Assembly (NCBI RefSeq): GCF_001723055.1
Contig: NZ_MDCR01000199.1
Span: 1-32,091, forward strand
Direction of reading: 5' to 3'
Source of the DNA: Streptomyces niveus
GTDB taxonomy: Bacteria; Actinomycetota; Actinomycetes; Streptomycetales; Streptomycetaceae
DNA: 32,091 nt
Both the position numbers and the translations under genes were made by a program. Below, piece after piece: positions 1-6,851 of this stretch (positions are counted from its first letter, which is position 1; each line of letters begins with the position of its first letter). The notes beneath the pieces are model-generated. The model was given only the letters and a program-made list of their open reading frames with translations. It was not told the origin of the DNA and ran no database searches.

Positions 1-427
1 CATGGTGGCCGCCGCCGAGGGGTGCCTCGTACTGGCGCAGCGGTGTCCCGTAGAGGAGTTGGAACAGCTCCGGGTGCTCGATGGCCCAGCGGCGGTAGCC
101 CTCGGCGGCGGCCACCATGCGGGGGAGGTCCGAGTCGGGTGGTGTGGTGTCGGCGGCCGTCTGGACGGCGGTGGCCAGCTCGTCGTACGCCCTGGTGATC
201 AGCGCCGTCAGCAGGGCGTCCCGGCTCGGGAAGTAGTGGTAGAGCGCCTGCACGGTCATGCCGAGGCTCCGGGCGACCGCCCGCAGGGACAGGGCCGTCG
301 GGCCGTGTTCGGTGACCTGGGACTCGGCCGCCTCCAGGATCTCCCGGATGGCGGCGGCCCTGCGGCGCTCACGCAGTGAGGGCAGAGGCGGCAGAGGCGG
401 TACGTGGGTGGCTGAGGCGGCGGGCAT
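1..427 (-). CDS. TetR-family transcriptional regulator (C-terminus beyond window)
   Basis: This is a DNA-binding repressor of the TetR type, read from an ATG at 427 toward the left edge; 142 codons are present and roughly the last third of the ligand-binding domain is missing. The N-terminal helix-turn-helix is clear: a helix with EILEAAE, then LSLRAVARSLGM, then the hallmark recognition segment ALYHYFPSRDALL at about residues 59-71. The segment after it (GYRRWAIEHPELFQLLYG) is typical of the C-terminal effector-binding half. The gene is divergent from the MMPL exporter starting at 606, the usual arrangement for a local repressor of an efflux gene, and an imperfect palindrome lies between them. 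No strong ribosome binding site is seen before the ATG, so translation may start from a leaderless or short-leader mRNA. The ligand is unknown. Confidence 0.9.
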   Translation of the reverse strand, partial: MPAASATHVPPLPPLPSLRERRRAAAIREILEAAESQVTEHGPTALSLRAVARSLGMTVQALYHYFPSRDALLTALITRAYDELATAVQTAADTTPPDSDLPRMVAAAEGYRRWAIEHPELFQLLYGTPLRQYEAPLGGGHH

Positions 428-482
428 GTGGCGACCGTACGACGGCCGGCCGCGCGGGACACCGGAGAGCGGCGAAGTGTGA

Positions 483-509
483 GGAAAATCTAACACTGCC
501 AAATCTTCC
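483..509. promoter_or_regulatory. Candidate TetR operator palindrome
   Basis: A 27-base imperfect inverted repeat, 18 of 27 positions symmetric, with arms beginning GGAA.AT and ending AT.TTCC, sits in the AT-richest part of the 178-base gap between the divergent regulator and exporter genes. Its size and place suit a TetR dimer site controlling both promoters. This is inference from symmetry and position only. Confidence 0.4.
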
Positions 510-605
510 GTCCCCTGACTAACGTCTCCCGCGGCGACGAAGCGTGCGAGCGACACCGCACCGGTCCCCACCCAGCCCGAACCTCTCCGAAGGAGAACGT
601 GCGCC

Positions 606-2834
606 GTGTTTGATCGCATAGCCGAACTGGCGATTCGCCGGGCCCGGCTCGTCCTCGTCGTCGCCGCCGTGGCCGTGGCCCTCATGGGCGCCGTCGGCGC
701 CGGCGCGTTCAGCGTGCTGAAGGGCGGCGGTTACGACGACCCCGCCTCCCAGTCCAGCCGGGCCGGGAAGGTCATCGAGGAGAAGTTCGGCGGGGAGACC
801 AACCTGATCCTGCTGGTCCGCACCGCCGAAGGCCGCGTCGACAGCCCCGCCGCCGACCGGAGCGGCCAGGCACTGGTGGCCGACCTGAAGGCGGAGAAGG
901 ACCTCGGCAACGTCCTCTCGTACTGGGACACCGACAGCCCCGACCTCCGCTCCGAGGACGGCCGCGAGGCCATCGTGCTCGCTCATGTGAAGGGCGAGAA
1001 GACGGAGCAGGAGGAGCGTGCCAAGGCCCTCATCGACACCTACGGCGGCCAGTACGAGGGCGGGCTCACCATCGAGGCCGGCGGCGGCACCGCCGTGGGC
1101 GCCGACCTGTCGGCCCAGGTGCCCAAGGACCTCCTGCTCGCGGAGGCCATCGCCGTCCCGCTGACGCTCATCCTGCTGCTCGTCGTCTTCGGCAGCGTCG
1201 TCGCGGCCCTGCTGCCGCTGGTCATCGGGACCATCGCCATCGCGGGTACGTTCGCCGAACTCGCCCTCCTCGGCGGCGTCACCGACGTCTCCAACTCCGC
1301 CACCAACCTGACCACCGCGCTGGGCCTCGGACTGGGCATCGACTACGCCCTGTTGATGATCAGCCGGTTCCGGGAGCAGCTCGCGACGGGGGCGGCCGTC
1401 GACGACGCCGTACGGCACACGGTGCGCACCGCGGGCCGTACGGTCGCGTTCTCCGCCGCCACGGTGGCCGTCGCGCTGGCAGCGCTCCTGGTCTTCCCGC
1501 AGTACTTCCTGCGCTCGTTCGGCTACGCCGGGGTCGGTGTCGTCGCCATCGCCGCGATCAGCACCCTGTTCGTGATGCCGGCGCTGTTCGTCGTCCTGGG
1601 GCACAAGGTCAACAACGGGCGCCTGCCGTGGGCGAAGAAGGCGCGCGTCGACAGCCGTACGCCCCTGTGGGGACGGATCGCCCGCACCGTCATGCGCAGG
1701 CCCGCGCTCACCGCGCTGCCCGTGCTCGCCGTGCTGCTGCTGGCGGCGAGCCCGCTGCTCGGCATCACCCTCGGCACGCCGGACGAACGCGTACTGCCCG
1801 AGGACGCCAAGAGCCGCCAGGTCTCGGAGGTGCTGCGGGAGAAGTTCAACGGCAACGACGACGCCGCCATCCACGTCGTGCTCGACAACGCCGTGGACAG
1901 GGCCTCGCTGGCCTCGTACGCCACCCGGCTGTCCGAGCTGGCGGGCGTCGTCCGCGTCGAGGCCGGCCCCGGCACCTACACCGACGGCAGGCCGGCCGCC
2001 CCCGGCCCCGGCAACGCCGCCCTCAGCCGCCCCGACGCGCAGCGGCTGAACGTGGTGAGCGACCTGGAGCCGAAGTCCGACGACGCCCAGAACCTGGTCA
2101 GGGAGGTACGCGGCGTCGCGACCCCGGCCGGTACGTCGCCCCTGGTGGGCGGTACGGACGCCGTACTGATCGACTCCAAGGATTCCATCAGCGGCCAGAT
2201 CCCGCTCGCCCTGGCCCTGGTCGCCGTCACCACCTTCATCCTGCTCTTCCTCTTCACCGGCAGCGTCGTACAGCCCCTGCGCGCGCTGGTCCTCAACGTG
2301 ATCAGCCTGGGCGCCACGCTCGGCGTCATGACCTGGATCTTCCAGGACGGCAACCTCGCCTCCCTGCTCGGTGTCACACCGCAGCCGATGGAGGCGTCGA
2401 TGACCGTGCTGATGTTCGTCATCGCCTTCGGACTCTCCATGGACTACGAGGTGTTCGTCACCAGCCGCATCAAGGAGCTCCACGACGAGGGCGAGGACAA
2501 CGAGTCCGCCGTGACCAACGGCCTCGGCCACACGGGACGTATCGTCACGGCGGCGGCCTGCCTGCTCGCGGTGAGCTTCTTCGCCTTCGGCACGGCCGAG
2601 ATCAGCTTCATGCAGATGTTCGGCCTGGGCAGCGGACTGGCGATCCTCATCGACGCCGTCGCCGTACGCGGTGTGCTCGTCCCGGCGGCGATGCGCCTGC
2701 TCGGCCGCTTGGCCTGGTACGCGCCGCCGTCGCTGCGGAAGTTCCACGGGCGCTACGGCCTCAGCGAGGGTGGCCCGGCGCCGGCGCCCGTGTCCGAGCA
2801 GATCGCGGAGCCGCCGTCGTACGTGAAGAGCTAG
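606..2834 (+). CDS. MMPL-family RND transporter, proton-driven membrane exporter
   Basis: A 742-residue integral membrane protein of the MMPL branch of the RND superfamily, which exports lipids, antibiotics or other hydrophobic compounds using the proton gradient. It has the duplicated layout of the family: one N-terminal membrane helix, a large external loop (residues about 35-180), a cluster of membrane helices with the motif GLGLGIDYALLMISR, then a second external loop (about 395-530) and a second cluster with IAFGLSMDYEVFVTSR. The paired Asp-Tyr motifs are the proton-relay signature. Translation starts at GTG 606, preceded by AAGGAG at 590-595. It is divergent from a TetR gene and has its own terminator, so it is probably a single-gene unit under that repressor. 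The substrate cannot be told from sequence; the family also exports natural products and wall lipids. Confidence 0.93.
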   Translation: MFDRIAELAIRRARLVLVVAAVAVALMGAVGAGAFSVLKGGGYDDPASQSSRAGKVIEEKFGGETNLILLVRTAEGRVDSPAADRSGQALVADLKAEKDLGNVLSYWDTDSPDLRSEDGREAIVLAHVKGEKTEQEERAKALIDTYGGQYEGGLTIEAGGGTAVGADLSAQVPKDLLLAEAIAVPLTLILLLVVFGSVVAALLPLVIGTIAIAGTFAELALLGGVTDVSNSATNLTTALGLGLGIDYALLMISRFREQLATGAAVDDAVRHTVRTAGRTVAFSAATVAVALAALLVFPQYFLRSFGYAGVGVVAIAAISTLFVMPALFVVLGHKVNNGRLPWAKKARVDSRTPLWGRIARTVMRRPALTALPVLAVLLLAASPLLGITLGTPDERVLPEDAKSRQVSEVLREKFNGNDDAAIHVVLDNAVDRASLASYATRLSELAGVVRVEAGPGTYTDGRPAAPGPGNAALSRPDAQRLNVVSDLEPKSDDAQNLVREVRGVATPAGTSPLVGGTDAVLIDSKDSISGQIPLALALVAVTTFILLFLFTGSVVQPLRALVLNVISLGATLGVMTWIFQDGNLASLLGVTPQPMEASMTVLMFVIAFGLSMDYEVFVTSRIKELHDEGEDNESAVTNGLGHTGRIVTAAACLLAVSFFAFGTAEISFMQMFGLGSGLAILIDAVAVRGVLVPAAMRLLGRLAWYAPPSLRKFHGRYGLSEGGPAPAPVSEQIAEPPSYVKS

Positions 2835-2853
2835 CGCCGCGACGGAGAGGGCC

Positions 2854-2883
2854 AAGGGTCACCGGGTTCGCCCGGTGGCCCTT
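2854..2883. terminator. Bidirectional hairpin terminator with UUCG loop
   Basis: A 13-bp stem (one G-T pair) with a TTCG tetraloop lies between the convergent exporter (ends 2834) and hydrolase (ends 2904) genes. The same structure forms on both strands and probably serves both genes; there is no long T run, as is usual in Streptomyces. Confidence 0.75.
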
Positions 2884-2903
2884 CCGTCCTCGGGCCCCGG
2901 GGG

Positions 2904-3764
2904 TTACGCCGCCTCCAGGTGGACGCCCGAGGCGTCCGCGATCACCTCGCCGAGCGCGACCGGCCGGGACAGGAACGGCGCGTGGGAGGAGTCGAGTTCG
3001 GTGACGGCGGTCGGGAAGACCGACACGGCGTCGATCTCCTTGATGAAGCGGTGTTGCAGCGCCAACGGGACGACGTTGTCGCGGGAACAGGTCACGTACG
3101 AGTGCGGGATACGGCCGTAGCGGCCCTCGGTGACGGTCAGCCGCTCACCGGCGATCCCCGCCGGACCGTCCGGGCTGAGCAGGGCCATCGCGGCGTCGGC
3201 CGCCCGGTCGTCGAGGTCGTTGTAGAAGGCCTCCTTGATCTCGTCCCGTCGCTCCGGATCGCCGAAGTCGATGCGCGCCGCGCCGATCAACCCGGGTTCG
3301 GCCACCAGCAGTTGGAGCGCCTTCTCGGCGACGTTCTCGGGGCTGGTGCGGTAGGAGCCCGCCGGTACCCCGTTCACCGGCGCGTACGCGGACACGTACA
3401 CCAGGCCCGCCACGAGTTCCGGGGCGAGCTCGGCGAGCGCGGTGGCGACCACGCCGCCCATGCCGTGCGCGACCACGAGACACGGCCGGCCGCCGCCCTC
3501 CTTGCGCACCCGGTCGGCGAGGGCGGCCGCCGTGCCGGAGGCGGTGATCCGCGCGACCGGCGACGGCTCGGTGGCGAACGACCGTTCGTCGAAGAACGGC
3601 CGTGCCCAGCGGGCGCGCATCGCCCTGCCCCGGAGCGCGTGCCCGTCGATGTCGACCGCGACCGACCGGATCCCGCGCGCGGTCAGCTGCTCGGCCACCG
3701 GGCCCCAGCACCAACTGCCGTGCCAGAAGCCGGGTACCAGAACGACAGGCGGGGAGTCGTTCAT
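2904..3764 (-). CDS. Alpha/beta-hydrolase-fold protein lacking the nucleophilic serine
   Basis: A 286-residue protein of the alpha/beta hydrolase superfamily, closest in style to the small esterase / hydroxynitrile-lyase group. The oxyanion-loop motif GFWHGSWCW is at residues 12-20. The nucleophile elbow, normally G-x-S-x-G, reads AHGMGG with Gly101 in the serine position (codon GGC, one transition from AGC). The other triad members look present: Asp229 in SRDN and His261 in SSHAPF. Such a protein could be inactive as an ester hydrolase, or work as a lyase or binding protein. The ATG at 3764 is chosen because GAGG lies 6 bases upstream; the frame stays open further upstream but only across tandem repeats. 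No pathway partner is evident next to it. Confidence 0.85.
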   Translation of the reverse strand: MNDSPPVVLVPGFWHGSWCWGPVAEQLTARGIRSVAVDIDGHALRGRAMRARWARPFFDERSFATEPSPVARITASGTAAALADRVRKEGGGRPCLVVAHGMGGVVATALAELAPELVAGLVYVSAYAPVNGVPAGSYRTSPENVAEKALQLLVAEPGLIGAARIDFGDPERRDEIKEAFYNDLDDRAADAAMALLSPDGPAGIAGERLTVTEGRYGRIPHSYVTCSRDNVVPLALQHRFIKEIDAVSVFPTAVTELDSSHAPFLSRPVALGEVIADASGVHLEAA

Positions 3765-3771
3765 TCGCTGC

Positions 3772-3816
3772 CTCAACTGTCTCTGGCCCAACTGACTCTG
3801 TCTCAACTGTCTCTGC
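3772..3816. repeat. Three tandem 15-bp repeats
   Basis: Three head-to-tail 15-base units, with a core of the form C-[TC]-CAACTG[TA]CTCTG, occupy 3772-3786, 3787-3801 and 3802-3816. They sit immediately upstream of the hydrolase start, and the first unit overlaps that gene's ribosome binding site. Copy number could vary by slippage. Confidence 0.8.
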
Positions 3817-3858
3817 CTCAGCCGTTCGCGCGGACGTGGACCCGGTGACCGCCTCCCC

Positions 3859-4317
3859 TCAGAAGTCGATGTTGATGGTCGTGGCCTCGGGGACGAACTT
3901 CTTCTCACCGTCCCGGGCCGTGAGCAGCACGGAGATCGTCCAGTCGCCCTTCCGCATGCCCTCCGCCTCCTGCCCGCTGACCGGCAGTGTGTAGGCGCAC
4001 GTGGACTTCTCGTCGTCGACGCGCTCGCAGGCGGCGTTCTCGGCGTGCTCCATCTCCTCGGCCGTCGGCTTGAGGTCCGAGGAGTTGGGCCACGCCAGCA
4101 CCTTGAGGCTCTTGACGCCCGAGTCGTCGGCGACGTCGGCCGCGAAGGCGAACGTGCCCCCGGTGTCCGCGGACGGCGGCAGGAAACGGGCCGAGGCGTT
4201 GTCGACGGTCGGCGCGGAGGGCGCGGTGGCGGACGCGATACCGGCGACGGCGACACCGGCGACGGCGGCGGCGCCGACGAGAGAGGTCAGGACGACACGC
4301 TTGGACATTTTGGACAT
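3859..4317 (-). CDS. Small secreted protein, DUF5707-like
   Basis: A 152-residue exported protein. Residues 1-30 are a Sec signal peptide: basic start (MSKMSKRVV), a long Ala/Val/Gly hydrophobic core, and a likely cleavage near IASATA. The mature part is acidic and has two Cys (in NAACERVD and STCAYTL) that could form a disulfide across a short loop, plus beta-rich segments such as VKSLKVLAWP and DWTISVLLTARDG, suggesting one immunoglobulin-like sandwich. From memory it resembles the Streptomyces DUF5707 family, whose function is unknown; I could not verify this. The start at 4317 is preferred because GGAGG lies 7 bases upstream; an ATG seven codons earlier has no such site. It lies 94 bases upstream of the hydrolase gene on the same strand. 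Confidence 0.8.
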   Translation of the reverse strand: MSKMSKRVVLTSLVGAAAVAGVAVAGIASATAPSAPTVDNASARFLPPSADTGGTFAFAADVADDSGVKSLKVLAWPNSSDLKPTAEEMEHAENAACERVDDEKSTCAYTLPVSGQEAEGMRKGDWTISVLLTARDGEKKFVPEATTINIDF

Positions 4318-4612
4318 GGGAGAGCCTCCTGAGGGCATCGCTGTTTCGGAACAGGTGGCGCGGGACCGGCTCTTCTCGCCGGTGGGAGCGGGTGGTCGAC
4401 TCGTTCCGCGCTGTGTTTCAAAACTAGGTCCGGGAGGTACGCCGGGCCTCGGGCCAGGGGATGACTGCCACGTCTGTCCTGAGATAGAGCTGCCGGAGGC
4501 AGCCGTGGTCCGAGCGGAGGAGTGAGCCGCCGCCGGACCGCCGCGCCGCCCGCGCGGGCACGGCGGAGATGGTTCACCGTTCCCACCCGGGCGACGTGTC
4601 GGCCCTGGTCCA

Positions 4613-5062
4613 CTACATGGTGCGGGCGGGCCGGTCGCCGGTGCCGCTTCCGTTGCCGCCGGCCGGCCGGCCGGCGGAAGGGGCGCTCTCCCTCCGCTGG
4701 GGCAGAAGGCTGTTGGCGGCGTCGGCGACCTGCAGGTTGCCGACGGGGGAGTACGGCGGCGGCGAGGACATCCGGTCCGGGCTGGCGGTCACACCTCCGC
4801 CCAGGATGCTGGACTGGGTCGTCGCATGGTCGCCGTAGGCGGGCGGCGCCGGCTCGGACGGACTCCCCCCGGATCCGGATCCGGACCCGGCCCCCAACCC
4901 GGAAGCCGAAGCCTGGGCGGGTGCGGGCGCCGCGGGCGCCTGGGTGAGGAACTCGTAATTGTGAGCGGGCCGCGCCTGCCCGTGACCACGGACCGTGTCA
5001 CCGTCCTGCCCGAGGCGGAGATAATCCTGGCCGCTCGGGCCGGGCGGCTTCTCGTCTGGCAT
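4613..5062 (-). CDS. Pro/Gly/Ser-rich protein of unknown function
   Basis: A 149-residue protein that I do not recognise. It has no signal peptide, membrane segment or folded domain that I can see. Composition is dominated by Pro, Ala, Gly and Ser, including a GSGSGSGG stretch in the middle, and the start (MPDEKPPGPSGQDYLRLGQD) is charged. It is probably intrinsically disordered. The ATG at 5062 is chosen because AAGGA lies 6 bases upstream. Its start region faces the start of the glycan locus, so the two share an upstream region of about 260 bases. Coding potential is supported mainly by the ribosome binding site and third-position GC, so it should be treated as a likely but not certain gene. 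Confidence 0.6.
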   Translation of the reverse strand: MPDEKPPGPSGQDYLRLGQDGDTVRGHGQARPAHNYEFLTQAPAAPAPAQASASGLGAGSGSGSGGSPSEPAPPAYGDHATTQSSILGGGVTASPDRMSSPPPYSPVGNLQVADAANSLLPQRRESAPSAGRPAGGNGSGTGDRPARTM

Positions 5063-5321
5063 GTCTGGTCCTTCCGGTGTCCTTCGTGGCGCTCGGAGAG
5101 GGCGCTTCCATGCCACAACGGCCTTTCCCCGGCCATCGGTTCATTTCCTGACTCCGGCCGGGCCGGGAGCCCCCCCACCACCCCACATCCCGCACGCCCA
5201 TTTTTCGGGCTCCACTCGTTCCTCCTGTCGACGCAGTCAGTTCACCTTCCCGTCGCGCGGGTTTCCTAGCCTGTCGCCGACCCGCAACCTGATCGCGGGG
5301 ACGACAGACGCTGGGAGCACC

Positions 5322-6851
5322 ATGACGAAGGTCCGCAACCGATGGCTCAGGCCGCGCGACGGGGACAGCCCTGCCGGGCCACCCGAAGGGGCCGGGCAAG
5401 TCCCGGGTCGGGGGGACCGGATCACGCCGACCGAACTTGACGTGTGTCTGCGCGCCTGCGCCGTGCACAGCGGGAAGATGGTCGGCAGCCTCGACCGCAA
5501 GCGCGTCGAGCTGGCCGAGAAGCTGCGCCTGGTGCTCGCCGCGCACGCCACCGGCCCCGGCGAGAGCGCCCAGGCGGCTGCCGCCGGCACCCCGCTCATC
5601 CGGCGCGCGGCCAAGAAGGTGGTCGCCGGGCCGACCGGCTCGCTCAGCGGTGAGCTGCTGGACGCGCTGCTGGCCGCCGGCAACAAGGGCCTGGAGTGCG
5701 GGTACGCCGACGAGCTGAAGCTCTCGCTGCTCATCAGCGACGCCGTGCTCACCCAGCGCAAGAACTCGCGCGCCGGCTGGCGGCTGCGCGCCCGCACGCT
5801 GGAGGCCATGGGCGACGAGCCCGCGACCATCGCCGCGTACGAGCGCTACCTCGCCCTGACCGAGGAGGACGGTTTCGGCGTCGCCCCCCGGATCGCCGGT
5901 CTGCACAGCGCCGGTGAGCAGCAGGACGAGCTGCTCACGCTGCTGGAGCGCGGCTGCCCGCAGGCGTCGGTGTACGCGGACGGCCCCGCCACCGACATCT
6001 GGGCCGAGGGTGTCGCCCTGCACGAGGCGGGCGACCGTGCCGGCGCCGAGGCGCGGCTGATCGGCGCGCTGCTCGCGATGCGGGGCGACGACAGCCCGGT
6101 GACGGACCTCCAGGTGTCCATCGGGCAGTACCTCGATCTGCGGCTCGCCCACGGCGGCCCGCTGGAGGAGACCCGCCAACTCGCCGCGCTCTACGGCGAG
6201 ATGCGGCGCAACCGGCAGCGCGGCCCGGTCCCCGACCCCACCTTCGGCGACGTCCAGTGGCTCACGCTCGGCGAGTTCCGCAACCAGATCGCGGGCAAGT
6301 CCATCTGCCTGATCGCCAACTCGCAGAGCGTCGGGCGCGGTTCGATGGGGCCCGAGATCGACGCGTACGACCTGGTGGTGCGCTTCAACTCGTACAAGAT
6401 CGACGCGCCCGCCACCGGCCGGCGCACCGACATCCACACCTCGATCCACAAGCACGGCTTCAACTGGGACCAGCAGGTCACCACCCGGCTGATCTTCGGC
6501 GGCCTCAGCGGCGACTGGAAGAACTCGCTGCGCAACCGCCTCGTGCCCGGCGCGCAGACGTATGTGAACGACGAGTCGCTGCGCTGGCCGCTGCGCAACA
6601 TCGGCCGCGTCGGCAACGACACCTGGCCCGCCATCCCGACCACCGGCTTCAACATGCTCTGGCTGCTGGACTTCCTGGACGCCAGCCCGAAGCTCGACCT
6701 GATCGGCTTCGACTTCTACGAGAGCGGCGCCTACCGCCTCAAGGACGCGATGAAGATGCCCATCACGTCCGTGCACGAGTACACCAGCGAAAAGGCGTGG
6801 GTCATGGAACGCGCCCAGAGCGTGACCGACACGAGGATCTCCCTGCGATGA
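5322..6851 (+). CDS. GT29-like sialyltransferase with N-terminal helical-repeat region
   Basis: A 509-residue cytoplasmic protein with no membrane segment. Residues about 35-310 are helix-rich and TPR-like (for example RARTLEAMGDEPATIAAYE). The C-terminal 190 residues carry all the sialylmotifs of family GT29, the fold of animal sialyltransferases: motif L at about 326-356 (SICLIANSQSVGRG, then EIDAYDLVVRFN), motif S at about 439-468 (PTTGFNMLWLLDFL, then LIGFDFYESG), and motif VS as His485-x4-Glu490 (HEYTSE). These bind CMP-sugar donors and supply the catalytic His. With NeuA and NeuB genes nearby, it most likely transfers the nonulosonic acid made by this locus. GGGAG precedes the ATG. The stop overlaps the next start (ATGA), so the two genes are translationally coupled. 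GT29 in a soluble bacterial protein is uncommon; exact linkage and acceptor are unknown. Confidence 0.85.
   Translation: MTKVRNRWLRPRDGDSPAGPPEGAGQVPGRGDRITPTELDVCLRACAVHSGKMVGSLDRKRVELAEKLRLVLAAHATGPGESAQAAAAGTPLIRRAAKKVVAGPTGSLSGELLDALLAAGNKGLECGYADELKLSLLISDAVLTQRKNSRAGWRLRARTLEAMGDEPATIAAYERYLALTEEDGFGVAPRIAGLHSAGEQQDELLTLLERGCPQASVYADGPATDIWAEGVALHEAGDRAGAEARLIGALLAMRGDDSPVTDLQVSIGQYLDLRLAHGGPLEETRQLAALYGEMRRNRQRGPVPDPTFGDVQWLTLGEFRNQIAGKSICLIANSQSVGRGSMGPEIDAYDLVVRFNSYKIDAPATGRRTDIHTSIHKHGFNWDQQVTTRLIFGGLSGDWKNSLRNRLVPGAQTYVNDESLRWPLRNIGRVGNDTWPAIPTTGFNMLWLLDFLDASPKLDLIGFDFYESGAYRLKDAMKMPITSVHEYTSEKAWVMERAQSVTDTRISLR

Noticed and set aside
519..2855. Long open frame on the minus strand opposite the MMPL exporter
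   Set aside because: It is the mirror of a GC-rich coding frame. Its translation is low-complexity (Arg, Gly, Asp, Gln) and has no domain, while the plus strand has clear MMPL motifs.
3772..3816. Tandem repeats as a CRISPR remnant
   Set aside because: There are no spacers, and no cas genes in the window.
3765..4256. N-terminal extension of the hydrolase frame upstream of 3764
   Set aside because: It would run through the 15-bp repeats and antiparallel frame of the secreted protein, and a proper ribosome site precedes the ATG at 3764.
4287..4613. Minus-strand frame of 108 codons between the two small genes
   Set aside because: Composition is Pro/Arg-rich without motif, no ribosome site, and it overlaps the start of the secreted protein gene.
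5222..5321. Promoter for the GT29-like gene
   Set aside because: A TAGCCT box is present at 5267-5272, but no -35 box is found at a normal distance, so it is not listed as a feature.
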